DNA of 64,000 nucleotides from Pseudomonas fluorescens (GTDB lineage Bacteria; Pseudomonadota; Gammaproteobacteria; Pseudomonadales; Pseudomonadaceae): NCBI RefSeq assembly GCF_900215245.1, contig NZ_LT907842.1, positions 5,332,001 to 5,396,000 of the forward strand, read 5' to 3'. Shown piece by piece: positions 17,301 to 25,304 of this stretch (position 1 is its first letter; each line of letters starts with the position of its first letter). The notes under the pieces were generated by a model. It saw only the letters and a program-made list of their open reading frames with translations, ran no database searches and was not told where the DNA came from. The position numbers and the translations under genes were made by a program.

Positions 17301-19260
17301 TGCCATCGATGTACAGGTCCAACAGTGAATAGGGGCCGGGGTACCAGTGGGTGTAGGGTTGCGAAGTGATGCACTTGTTCTCGAACAGCGCGGGGTCAAT
17401 GGTCGGGAAGGCTTTTTTCAAATGCCCGAGGGCAATCTTTTTCGTCATCGGCGTCTCGGGGTCCGGCAGTGCGGCCGCTTCGCTCATTTCGCTGACATGC
17501 TGGTCGAACGCTTTGCGCACCTCGGACAGGGCGGTATCCGTTGTCGGATAGCCCAGACCATTGGGAACGGCCCAGGCTTTGATCGCCTCGTTCTGGGCGG
17601 CATATTCAATCTGGCGTTCCTCGTGCGAGATCGGTGCCGCGTTGGCCGCCAGCATGATTTGCGCGTAGTCCCGGAGGGCTGTCGAGCCTGGCGCTTTGGC
17701 TTCCTCGCGAGCAACCGCCGTGGTGAAGCTGACCCAGCTGTGGGAACCAATCGTCACTTGTTTCGGGATGCCCTTGACCAGAAACTGCGGCGCGCGACTG
17801 GCGAGCATCAGGTAGGCCTGTACTGATGCTGCCGGCACGGAGGAGGCGAGGCCGTTGGCGAAGAGATGCTCCTCCAGCGCCTTGACCACCGCAGATGCCG
17901 ATTGGTGGCTGTTATTGGCTGAGACCAGTGGGTAGCCGTCAATACTTGCTTCACCGCGGCTGTCGCTGTATTTCCCCACGCCCAAGGCCGCCAGCAACCA
18001 GTCGGTGGCGCTGCCTTTTACCGAGCGCGCCTCGAATGTGGCTTGAATCGCCTCGCCCAGGGCCTTGCCTCTGGGGGAGCTGACCAAACTGTCGATGAGT
18101 GGCCGCGGGTTGAGCTGTTCTTCAGCGCTGATCGGTCTGCCGTTGAGCAGATAGTCGAGGACATGCTTGAAGGGTTTCAGCGTGAGGTCGCCGAATGTTC
18201 CTTCGCGTATAGCCATCCTCAGTTGTGCCTGGTGGTCATGCGCAAGCGGTTCGGGCCACGTCAGCGCGCCGCCCAGATTGCCATGGGCGGCGGCTTTGAG
18301 GTCTGTGCTGAGGAGGGCGCTGGCCAGGTTCTGCAGTTGCTCTGGGGTGGTGGGGACGTCCCAGCCATGGTCCTGCAGAAATTGCTGCAGGCTGACTTCA
18401 TTGGCGGCGGTAATGCCCCCTGACCGGTAGGTACTGACGGCCGCAAGCGGGATCGTTTGTTGCAGCTCGGCCTGGAGTTGCTCGACCGGTGCGCTGCCAT
18501 TTTCCAGCGCCATCGCCAGGCGTTGCAGTACAGCGCCTGCCCGGTAGCGGTTGTGGATGTCGCCCAGAATCGCTTGCTGATTCTGGAGGGCGTCCTCGCT
18601 GGTCGACTTGATCTGATCCGCGCAGCGGCTTGGGTCGAGGCGATCAAAGTTAGGGTTGCGGCTGATTTCGTTGCCGCGTTTGAGCATGCCAGCCAGGGTC
18701 AGCGTCTGCGATTCCTGATAAAAACGCCCGACTAGCCACCAGGGCACCGGTACGTCCGGGCTATTGACCGGAGGCGCAATGTGCGAATTGAGGCCGATGA
18801 GCTGGGCTGCTTGAAGGATAGGCCCGCTGATAGCGGCCCACTGGCTGTCGTCCTGGCCCAGGGTGTGTAATGTGCGTTGCGGGTCACGGGAACGTTCCAG
18901 GCGGAAGGTTATTTGAGCTGACGCCGGGTCGATTTTTATTGTGCTGGTGTCGATACCCTCGGCTCGAATCCACTGCTGAACGTCAGGTGACTGGAAGGTG
19001 TCATGTAAGTGCCGCCACCATTGGCCAAAGGTGGAATGGGCAGGAATGTAATCAAAGTCATCAACCTTGATACGACGCCCGGCCAGGTTCAGGGCCATCG
19101 CGTATTGCGCTGCCAACGCCCGGTCTCCGCCGGCACGCGTGGTGGCCTCTTCTTCCAGCGGGGCAGCGGTGTCGCGTTTTTGTCTTGAAAGCGGCGGCAG
19201 TAGAGGCAGGGCTGGAGCAGGGTTAGGGGCGGCGATGAGTTGATTGGAAATACGGTGCAT
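14359..19260 (-). CDS. very large toxin-like protein with C-terminal TcdA/TcdB-type glycosyltransferase domain
   Basis: 1633 residues. The C-terminal domain (about 1325-1560) starts PKTLNYFWAG (Asn1331) and carries AAASDVARYPIMNKHGGFYLD followed by TDD; the DXD metal/nucleotide-sugar motif is Asp1437-Thr-Asp1439. This matches the catalytic core of large clostridial glucosylating toxins. About residues 870-965 is a small-residue-rich, moderately hydrophobic stretch that could insert in membranes. Two WYALDPHTKHAYG / WHEYDTVKKRAIG-like repeats precede the catalytic domain. The N-terminal half looks like the dermonecrotic-toxin-type region (DUF6543) common in Pseudomonas. There is no Sec signal. 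AGGA lies 7 nt before the ATG. The C-terminal third looks less GC-rich than neighbours. Probably an effector that glycosylates a host or competitor target; the secretion route is unknown. Confidence 0.82.
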   Translation of the reverse strand: MHRISNQLIAAPNPAPALPLLPPLSRQKRDTAAPLEEEATTRAGGDRALAAQYAMALNLAGRRIKVDDFDYIPAHSTFGQWWRHLHDTFQSPDVQQWIRAEGIDTSTIKIDPASAQITFRLERSRDPQRTLHTLGQDDSQWAAISGPILQAAQLIGLNSHIAPPVNSPDVPVPWWLVGRFYQESQTLTLAGMLKRGNEISRNPNFDRLDPSRCADQIKSTSEDALQNQQAILGDIHNRYRAGAVLQRLAMALENGSAPVEQLQAELQQTIPLAAVSTYRSGGITAANEVSLQQFLQDHGWDVPTTPEQLQNLASALLSTDLKAAAHGNLGGALTWPEPLAHDHQAQLRMAIREGTFGDLTLKPFKHVLDYLLNGRPISAEEQLNPRPLIDSLVSSPRGKALGEAIQATFEARSVKGSATDWLLAALGVGKYSDSRGEASIDGYPLVSANNSHQSASAVVKALEEHLFANGLASSVPAASVQAYLMLASRAPQFLVKGIPKQVTIGSHSWVSFTTAVAREEAKAPGSTALRDYAQIMLAANAAPISHEERQIEYAAQNEAIKAWAVPNGLGYPTTDTALSEVRKAFDQHVSEMSEAAALPDPETPMTKKIALGHLKKAFPTIDPALFENKCITSQPYTHWYPGPYSLLDLYIDGRALRSPPPDSDTGKPGVWVSSSDQIDINDVLPRLKPLPDPIKQFNEDFRNYADAVKKITGAQLKLLISKLPLEDRQNLEFGEIAVRREIDYDSPDQPLRTEAGVLLVETRRTVNGRVSVMTYAIDRLQGTVTRRPGKVYKENRRTEGWYPARGKRYDRIKPEGQYPAGITDESQAGSGAPKSVASARTQYLVDAMIMDMELPAVGAYARGTTTYQTEHATYEAIGEAILGLIPFRSAIKNFSEGKTADGAVDLAFDIFGFLVGVGTAAKAAKGALAGASALSKAAQVLKILGRATIGALNPLGGIDDLALGAARGVKFVAGKAHKGVNYLRGSYRSLNLLELAKKADIAEGTFRALNSTRSSKALAKFDEATHQWYALDPHTKHAYGKPLENFVPDLPKPGDANSLRAIASDDAIQTASEQHGLAATGTVKVGQETVERQAVMFQGNWHEYDTVKKRAIGPPLKDFNPNRIAASGEVRSLDDLHGYESRYIATDELSPKGLQNNVFVGRSRKEYVKVDGRLFESQVKDGQRVICHPKGTSPDIPVTDLGSSGWAPSSRAERLLGGAGAPPTPFRLGNSTYVVPMDDIKRVETSGSPFRINYKGVDQDVAFDSVAGAWRSTDEHAPQYFWRSGNGKWQGGTLEEYKKAKKVSAHHYHFVEVSSIPRIPTQLAPVPKTLNYFWAGQELPDNLIDNIAKNATRAPAYKSVLHVDADSPAVFEQIKSTLKDKVPGVTVLNLNEDAAFKQLMNGEMYSYFRRGQGQNLAAASDVARYPIMNKHGGFYLDTDDLIQSNVDAAAVTAGADDVLLGASVTHHVTDYKSFYNTSNFATRPANPVLDEVIKEMAKRFEANKAYFAAHRPTATRGPDGAVQYTPEFTEYEANIFDTVGPNLFNDILRTKRPDMYDLGLDGLAKEAKRIDGQLVSQGPIVNIEHSMREAYTRQGLVPPITLRYQLLKTKEHYFPLNLKFRVKVGANHSWADK

Positions 19261-19377
19261 GGGGCAGTCCTATGGCGTATGGAAACACAGCCTCGGCCTT
19301 AGCGGCTAACGAAGCATTGCCCTTGCGTAACGCCCAACGCAGATTGATTCCCTTGGCCCGCCGATTATGTGGTTACC

Positions 19378-20346
19378 CTATATTTCGCTCCTTCCAGGCC
19401 AGCCTGCGGGCGCAGGCTCGATGTATTGCTCCATCAGCGACGAGCCGATGGTTTTCAGGCGGATCATGTCCATCAATTGGCGCAACCCCGGCTGTGACTG
19501 GCGGCGGCTGGAGTAGTACATGCACAGCGGTTGACCCAGGCAGGCCCAGTCCGGCATGACCTCTACCAGACGGCCGTCCGCCAGTTCCTGTTGCACACGG
19601 TTGGATAGGCAATAAGCAACCCCCACGCCTTGCAGCGCGGCGTTGACGATGGTCTCGGTGTCGGCAGCGCTGAAATGCCCGGGCACGTCGATACGTTGCT
19701 GCCTCGGGCCGTTGCCCAGTTCCCATTTGTAGGGGGTTTTATCGCCCAGGTACATGCGGATGCACGAATGCTGCAGCAGGTCTTGGGGGGCCTGCGGTAT
19801 ACCGCAGCGTGCAAGGTAACCGGGCGAGGCGACCATGATCCAGCGCAACGTCCCGGTCAGCGGCACCGCCACCATGTCCTGCGGCACGGTGGCGCCATAG
19901 CGGATGCCCGCGTCGTAGCCTTCGGCAACGATATCGATCATGGCGTCCTCGACGATCACGTCCAGGCGCAGTTGCGGATAGGCGTTGGTAAATTCACCCA
20001 GGATCGGCGCCAGCAGCAGCGCCGCCGCATCGCGTGGCACGTTGAGGCGCAGGCGGCCGATAGGCGATTCGCGGTGCAGGTCGAGTGTGTCGAGGCCATC
20101 CTGGATCATCGCAAAACCCTGTCGCAGCTTTTCGGCGAGCAGGGTCCCGGCGTCGGTGGGCTCCACGGCGCGGCTGGTGCGGTACAGCAGTTTGACCCCC
20201 AGGCGCGTTTCCAGGTTGCGCATGGTATGGCTTAACGCCGACGTGGTGACCCCCAGTTCGTGGGCCGCATGGCGAAAACTGCGGCGCCGGATGATCGTCA
20301 TGAACACATTGAGATCGGCCAATTCGGAACGATTGAAAGCCGCCAT
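19378..20346 (-). CDS. LysR-family transcriptional regulator
   Basis: 322 residues. The N-terminal winged helix (ELADLNVFMTIIRRRSFRHAAHELGVTTSALSHTMRNLETRLGVKLLYRTSR) is followed by the effector-binding domain (PIGRLRLNVPRDAAALLLAPIL, GYDAGIRYG). It is divergent from the aldo/keto reductase gene, the classic arrangement for a LysR regulator and its target, with a 17-bp palindrome between them. The toxin-like gene lies 117 nt downstream on the same strand, so it may also be affected. The ligand is unknown. Confidence 0.9.
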   Translation of the reverse strand: MAAFNRSELADLNVFMTIIRRRSFRHAAHELGVTTSALSHTMRNLETRLGVKLLYRTSRAVEPTDAGTLLAEKLRQGFAMIQDGLDTLDLHRESPIGRLRLNVPRDAAALLLAPILGEFTNAYPQLRLDVIVEDAMIDIVAEGYDAGIRYGATVPQDMVAVPLTGTLRWIMVASPGYLARCGIPQAPQDLLQHSCIRMYLGDKTPYKWELGNGPRQQRIDVPGHFSAADTETIVNAALQGVGVAYCLSNRVQQELADGRLVEVMPDWACLGQPLCMYYSSRRQSQPGLRQLMDMIRLKTIGSSLMEQYIEPAPAGWPGRSEI

Positions 20347-20383
20347 TACAAGCCTCCTTTATAGCGGTTCGGTTGCATGCGGC

Positions 20384-20400
20384 GTTGAGCCCTATTCAAC
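20384..20400. promoter_or_regulatory. probable LysR-type operator
   Basis: GTTGA-GCCCTAT-TCAAC is a perfect 5-bp-arm palindrome with an inner T-N11-A, the LysR consensus form. It lies midway between the divergent regulator (start 20346) and aldo/keto reductase (start 20460). Confidence 0.5.
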
Positions 20401-20459
20401 CTTGGATGATCTAGAGTAATGGCTTTTATACGTCGCGTTACCGGCAGGGGTCATTTTTA

Positions 20460-21413
20460 ATGCGCATCGAGACCCTCCGGATTGCCGGCATCGACAAACC
20501 CGTCGCGCGGATTGCCCTCGGTACCTGGTCCATGGGCGGGCATTTGTGGGGCGGCGCGGATAACGAGCAGTCGATCAGAACGATTCGCCATGCGTTGAAC
20601 TGCGGCATCAACTTGATCGACAGCGCGCCAGTCTACGGCCTTGGCCTTTGCGAAACGCTGATCGGCAAGGCACTGCGCGGCCAGCGCCACAGTGCGGTGA
20701 TCGCCACCAAAGCGGGCGTGCAATGGGATGATGGCTCGCCTTGGCGCCAGGCGACGGCGCAGCGCATTCGCAAAGCGGTGGAAGACTCATTGGTGCGGCT
20801 GGAAACGGACTACATCGACCTGTACCAGGTTGATTGGCCCGATGCGTTGCTGGCCCGCCAGGAAACTGCCGATACGTTGGAGAGCCTGCGCCGCGAGGGC
20901 AAGATCCTTGCCGTCGGCGCCAGCCACTGCTCTTGCGCACACATCAACGATTTCAGCCGGCATACCCCGTTGGCCACCGTACAGCCGCCGTACAACCTGT
21001 TTGAGCGCGCCATCGACTGCGACCTTCTGCCGTATGCCAAGCAACATTCGCTGGTGGTGTTGGCCTATGGCCCGTTATGCCGTGGCTTGCTGACCGGCAG
21101 CCTGCATGCGGCCAGCTGTTTTGCCGACGATGACAAACGCACGCTCGACGCGAAATTCACCGCGCCGCGTTTTGAGCAATACCTGGCGGCCGTGGCGGCG
21201 CTGGATAGCTATGCCCGTGAATGTCATGGCAAGTCGGTGCTCGCGTTGGCCTTGCGCTGGGTACTGGACCAAGGCCCGACCATCGCGCTGTGGGGCGCCC
21301 GTACTCCCGAGCAACTGAACGGGGTTGACGAGGCGTTTGGCTGGCGCTTGAGTGCCGAAGACCTGACACATATCGACCGTATCATCGCCAGCGAGCTGAA
21401 CAATCCGCGCTAG
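20460..21413 (+). CDS. aldo/keto reductase with altered catalytic position
   Basis: 317 residues, TIM-barrel NADPH-dependent reductase. Asp54 and Tyr59 (LIDSAPVYG) and Lys84 (ATKAG) of the catalytic tetrad are in place. At the fourth position, where most relatives have His in an HWPD-like motif, this protein reads QVDWPD with Asp125. The same position is Glu in steroid 5-beta-reductases, where it shifts activity to C=C reduction, so the chemistry here may not be ordinary carbonyl reduction. The ribosome site is weak (CAGGGG about 12 nt upstream). Probably under the divergent LysR regulator. Confidence 0.87.
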   Translation: MRIETLRIAGIDKPVARIALGTWSMGGHLWGGADNEQSIRTIRHALNCGINLIDSAPVYGLGLCETLIGKALRGQRHSAVIATKAGVQWDDGSPWRQATAQRIRKAVEDSLVRLETDYIDLYQVDWPDALLARQETADTLESLRREGKILAVGASHCSCAHINDFSRHTPLATVQPPYNLFERAIDCDLLPYAKQHSLVVLAYGPLCRGLLTGSLHAASCFADDDKRTLDAKFTAPRFEQYLAAVAALDSYARECHGKSVLALALRWVLDQGPTIALWGARTPEQLNGVDEAFGWRLSAEDLTHIDRIIASELNNPR

Positions 21414-21499
21414 CCGGATTCGATGACACCCTTAAAACGTTAGGGTTATGACAGGGCTGTCGGTAACAAAACACCCTCCCTGTGCGTAGAGGTTTTTGC

Positions 21500-22255
21500 A
21501 TGAAGCGCGGTACCGTATTCAAGCTCGTCGGTGGTGGGTTGGTTGGGTTGGCGTTGCTCGGTGCCTGGCAATGGCGGGGCAATCCCGACGCCTTGTGGCA
21601 AATCGTCAGCCGGCAATGCGTGCCCAACCTGCAACAGCAGCACACCCCCAGCCCTTGCCTGGCGGTCGATCTGGACCGTGGCTACACCCTGTTAAAAGAC
21701 CGCAACGGCCCACTGCAGGATCTGCTGATTCCGGTGGATAAAATCACCGGCATCGAAGACGCCGCGTTGGGCCGTGACTTGCTGCCGCATTACTTTACTC
21801 AAGCCTGGCGGCACCGCAGTGTGTTGTCGGATGGCCTGAAAAAGCCGATTCCCGACGCGTTCATTTCGGTCGCGATCAACTCCCGTTACGGCCGTACGCA
21901 GAACCAGTTGCATCTGCATATCGCCTGCCTGCGCGCGGATATCTTTGCCGTGCTCACCCAGCTAAGCAGCACCCTCAACGAACAATGGCGGGTACTGCCG
22001 GCTCGATTGATCGGGCACACATACAGTGCCCGCACGCTGACGGCGGCGGACGCCGATGCGCTCGACCCCTTGGTCGTGTTGCGTGCATATGTCGATGCCC
22101 AGGGCGCGAGCATGAGCCAGTACAGCTTGCTGATGGCACCCCGCGCAGACGGCAGTTTTGTGTTGTTGACCACACACCTGGCGCTGAGTGAACTGAACCT
22201 GGGGTCGGCCGAGGAATTACAGGACCGTCACTGTGACCTGATGACCGCGCGCTGA
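21500..22255 (+). CDS. cdh: CDP-diacylglycerol pyrophosphatase
   Basis: 251 residues from the ATG at 21500 (AGAGG upstream; a GTG at 21482 would place that site inside the gene). An N-terminal membrane anchor (VGGGLVGLALLGAWQW) precedes a domain related to the HIT fold, with SRYGRTQNQLHLHIACL holding the His-X-His nucleotide-hydrolase motif. The family cleaves CDP-diacylglycerol to CMP and phosphatidic acid at the membrane. It stands alone after the aldo/keto reductase; a short ACCCT...AGGGT hairpin lies between them. Confidence 0.85.
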   Translation: MKRGTVFKLVGGGLVGLALLGAWQWRGNPDALWQIVSRQCVPNLQQQHTPSPCLAVDLDRGYTLLKDRNGPLQDLLIPVDKITGIEDAALGRDLLPHYFTQAWRHRSVLSDGLKKPIPDAFISVAINSRYGRTQNQLHLHIACLRADIFAVLTQLSSTLNEQWRVLPARLIGHTYSARTLTAADADALDPLVVLRAYVDAQGASMSQYSLLMAPRADGSFVLLTTHLALSELNLGSAEELQDRHCDLMTAR

Positions 22256-22334
22256 GCCCACTGTCGCGACGAGGTGGTTAAAACACTGACTGCGACCTGT
22301 TCGCTCGATAAACGACACCCCGCAAACGTATCCA

Positions 22335-22363
22335 TTGAACGACTGTTCAGTTTGCACTATGTT
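22335..22363 (+). promoter_or_regulatory. promoter with embedded TetR-type operator (amino-acid locus)
   Basis: TTGAAC-GACT-GTTCAG at 22335-22350 is nearly palindromic and matches at both half-sites the perfect copy at 28258-28273. TTGAAC also reads as a -35 box, with TATGTT 17 nt downstream at 22358-22363 as -10. A repressor here would block polymerase directly. Confidence 0.6.
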
Positions 22364-22429
22364 GACCGCATCCACCCCTTTGTGCGCAAACGGGTTCGCG
22401 CTTTTTCTTCTTGAACGAGAGGCTCTGGC

Positions 22430-24424
22430 ATGCGGTTTTCCCCCTTTGTTGAGCGAATTGCAGGGCAGGGCGTCGCCGCCTGGGACATCCACCACGCCGC
22501 GTTCCACGCCGCCAGCCAGGGTGAGGACATCATCATCCTCAGCGTCGGCGATCCGGATTTTGCCACGCCTTCCTTTATTACCGACGCGGCCGTCAGTGCA
22601 CTGCGCGACGGTGATACCCACTACACCGAAATCCCTGGCCGCCCCCCATTGCGCGACGCCGTCGCAGCACGCTACAGCAACACCCTGTCGCGGCCGGTGG
22701 CTGCCGAAAACGTCATCATCGTGCCCGGTGCACAGAACGCGCTGTTCATCAGCTCGTTGTGCCTGCTGCAAGCCGGTGATGAAGTGCTGGTGCTCGACCC
22801 GATGTACGTCACCTACGAAGCCACGCTCAAGGCCAGCAGTGCAACGCTGGTGCGCGTGCCGTGTTCGCCGGAGTCGGGCTTTCGCCTGGATGCGCAGGCG
22901 CTCGGCGCGGCGATTACGCCACGTACCCGGGCGATTTTCTTCTCCAACCCGAACAACCCCACCGGCGTGGTCCTTAACCCGCAGGAATTGCAAGCCATCG
23001 CCGACCTGGCCAACGCCCATGACCTCTGGGTCGTGGTGGATGAGGTGTATGAAAGCCTGGTGTTCGACGGTGAATACCACAGCCTCGCCGCACTGCCGGG
23101 CATGGCCGAACGCTGCATCGTGATTGGCAGCTTGTCCAAATCCCATGCCATGACCGGCTGGCGCATCGGTTGGATCATCGCGGCGCCGCAGATGGTTGCG
23201 CATGCAGAAACCCTGGTGTTGAGCATGCTCTATGGCTTGCCCGGGTTTGTGATGGAGGCTGCCACGGCGGCGGTGCTGGCCCATGATCAGGTGACGCAGG
23301 GCATGCGCGAGATCTACCGGCGGCGCCGTGACCTGGTGGTGGCCGGCCTCGGCGCGTGCCCGGGGATCAAGGTGCAGGCGCCGCAAGCAGGCATGTTCGT
23401 GTTGATGGATGTGCGTGGCACCGGTCTGGGCTCATTGGATTTTGCCTGGCGGTTATTCCGAGAGGCGGGCGTGTCGGTGCTCGATGCCGCGGCGTTTGGT
23501 GAGCCGGCGCAAGGCTTTGTGCGGTTGTCGTTTACCCTCGGCGAAGCACGCCTGGCCGAGGCTTGCCAGCGTATTGCCGGGTTTGTTGCCCGGCTTGCCG
23601 GTGAGCCGCGTGTCGCCGCTGCGCCAGCGCGTGAAGTGCTGCCGCCGGTCGAAGCCAGGAAGATGATTGAAGTCATCGACCTGCATAAGCGTTTCGGCAA
23701 TATCGACGTGCTCAAGGGCATTTCCCTCACGGCTCGCGAAGGCGAGGTGATCTCGCTGATCGGCGCCAGCGGTTCGGGCAAGAGCACCTTGTTGCGCTGC
23801 ATCAACATGCTCGAAGTGCCGGATCAAGGCAGCATTCATGTCGACGGCGAAAGCATCAAGCTCAATTACGGCATGCCCGGTGCGCCGCTGGTGGCGGATG
23901 CCAAGCAACTGGTGCGCATCCGCTCGACCCTCGGCATGGTGTTCCAGAACTTCAACCTGTGGCCCCACCGCACCGTGCTTGAAAACCTCATCGAAGCCCC
24001 GACCCAGGTGCTGCGTGAAAGCCGCGCCGAAGCGATCGAACGCGCCGAAGCCTTGCTGGATCGCGTCGGCCTCGCCGCCAAGCGCAACGAATACCCGGCG
24101 TTTCTCTCCGGCGGCCAGCAGCAACGGGTGGCGATTGCCCGCGCGTTGGCCATGCGTCCCAAAGTCATGCTGTTCGACGAACCCACGTCGGCCCTCGACC
24201 CGGAACTGGTCGGCGAAGTGCTGCGCGTTATCCGCTCTCTGGCCGAAGAAGGCCGCACCATGATCCTGGTCACCCATGAAATGGCCTTCGCCCGGGATGT
24301 GTCCTCCAAAGTCGCTTTTCTGCACCAAGGCATGATCGAAGAAACCGGCACGCCGGACTCGGTGTTTATCGACCCACGCAGTGAGCGTTGCCGGCAGTTC
24401 GTCAACGCGCATCAAGCGCGCTAA
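22430..24424 (+). CDS. fused class I/II aminotransferase - amino-acid ABC transporter ATPase
   Basis: 664 residues in one unbroken frame. Residues 1 to about 392 form a PLP-dependent aminotransferase (NPNNPTG, VVDEVYE, and PLP lysine Lys237 in SLSKSHAMTGWRIGW). A Pro/Ala-rich linker (about 393-411) leads into a full ABC ATPase: Walker A GASGSGKST at 445-453, signature LSGGQQQR at 559, Walker B with Asp583-Glu584, and the switch His in LVTHE. An internal Met412 could begin a separate ATPase but AGGA is only about 2 nt away, too close. Genes for a binding protein and two permeases follow, so this is the ATPase of that importer, with a transaminase attached at the cytosolic face where substrate arrives. 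Confidence 0.92.
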   Translation: MRFSPFVERIAGQGVAAWDIHHAAFHAASQGEDIIILSVGDPDFATPSFITDAAVSALRDGDTHYTEIPGRPPLRDAVAARYSNTLSRPVAAENVIIVPGAQNALFISSLCLLQAGDEVLVLDPMYVTYEATLKASSATLVRVPCSPESGFRLDAQALGAAITPRTRAIFFSNPNNPTGVVLNPQELQAIADLANAHDLWVVVDEVYESLVFDGEYHSLAALPGMAERCIVIGSLSKSHAMTGWRIGWIIAAPQMVAHAETLVLSMLYGLPGFVMEAATAAVLAHDQVTQGMREIYRRRRDLVVAGLGACPGIKVQAPQAGMFVLMDVRGTGLGSLDFAWRLFREAGVSVLDAAAFGEPAQGFVRLSFTLGEARLAEACQRIAGFVARLAGEPRVAAAPAREVLPPVEARKMIEVIDLHKRFGNIDVLKGISLTAREGEVISLIGASGSGKSTLLRCINMLEVPDQGSIHVDGESIKLNYGMPGAPLVADAKQLVRIRSTLGMVFQNFNLWPHRTVLENLIEAPTQVLRESRAEAIERAEALLDRVGLAAKRNEYPAFLSGGQQQRVAIARALAMRPKVMLFDEPTSALDPELVGEVLRVIRSLAEEGRTMILVTHEMAFARDVSSKVAFLHQGMIEETGTPDSVFIDPRSERCRQFVNAHQAR

Positions 24425-24448
24425 CTCCACACAAAGACGGGGCAAATC

Positions 24449-25303
24449 ATGAACTCAAGACCCATGGCAAGCTGGTTGGGCGGTGCAGTGTTGATGTTGG
24501 CCGCAGGTTTTACGCTGGCGGCGGAGAAACCCATCGTGTTTGCGGTGGCGGCGGAACCCTATCCACCGTTCACCGTAAAAGGCGGGAATGGCGAGTGGTC
24601 GGGCTTTGAAGTGGACCTGATCCACACGCTCTGCGAAGGCATGAAAGCCGAATGCCAGATCAAGGAAGTGGCGTGGGATGGCATCATCCCGTCGCTGCTG
24701 GCCAAGAAGATCGACGTGATCTTCTCATCGATGTCGGTGACCGATGAGCGTGAAAAACAGATCGCCTTCAGTCGCGCCTACTACGACTCGCTGCTGGGTG
24801 TGGCGGGGCCCAAGGGCGCGACGGTGGACATTACCCCTCAAGGCCTCAAGGGCAAGTTGATCGGTGTGCAAATCTCCACCGTCAGCGCCAATTACCTGAA
24901 GAAGTATTACGAAAACATCGCCGACATTAAGTACTACGACACCCAGGAATCGGCCAACGCTGACCTTATCGCAGGCCGTATCGACTACATGATGGCTGAC
25001 GACACCGCGATCGCGATGATGGTCAAGACCCCCGAGGCCAGTGGCCTGGCGCACATCGCCAGCGTGCCCTACGACCCGATCATCGGGCGTGGCGTCGGTG
25101 CCGGTTTACGCAAGGAAGACACCGCGCTCAAGGCCCGCCTCGACACGGCCATCGGCGAGCTGCTGGTGAGCAAGGCTTTTGATGACCTGTCCCAGCATTA
25201 CTTCGGCGTGTCGGTCAGCCCGTGCAAGCGTGCCGACACCCCGGCGTATGTGAGCAAAGTCTGCGACAGCCCTTATCAGCAAATCGCCCAGAAGACCGAA
25301 TAA
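24449..25303 (+). CDS. amino-acid ABC transporter periplasmic binding protein
   Basis: 284 residues with a signal peptide (hydrophobic to about residue 25, FTLAA-EK). The mature chain is a family 3 solute-binding protein: AAEPYPPFTVK, SGFEVDLIHTLCE, WDGIIPSLLAKKIDVIFSSMSVTDEREKQIAF. Cys residues near the C-terminus (SPCKRAD...VCDSPY) may form a disulfide. It delivers a polar amino acid or opine-like compound to the permeases encoded next. The gap to the fusion gene is 24 nt, so one operon. Confidence 0.92.
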   Translation: MNSRPMASWLGGAVLMLAAGFTLAAEKPIVFAVAAEPYPPFTVKGGNGEWSGFEVDLIHTLCEGMKAECQIKEVAWDGIIPSLLAKKIDVIFSSMSVTDEREKQIAFSRAYYDSLLGVAGPKGATVDITPQGLKGKLIGVQISTVSANYLKKYYENIADIKYYDTQESANADLIAGRIDYMMADDTAIAMMVKTPEASGLAHIASVPYDPIIGRGVGAGLRKEDTALKARLDTAIGELLVSKAFDDLSQHYFGVSVSPCKRADTPAYVSKVCDSPYQQIAQKTE

Positions 25304-25304
25304 G

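Noticed and set aside
22217..23386. Long open frame on the minus strand opposite the aminotransferase part
   Set aside because: The plus-strand frame has complete enzyme motifs. The minus frame has a His/Gln/Arg-rich composition with no family motif, as expected for a shadow in GC-rich DNA.
23663..24424. Separate start for the ABC ATPase at Met412
   Set aside because: The nearest AGGA is only about 2 nt from the ATG and the frame is continuous, so fusion is the simpler reading; still listed for checking.
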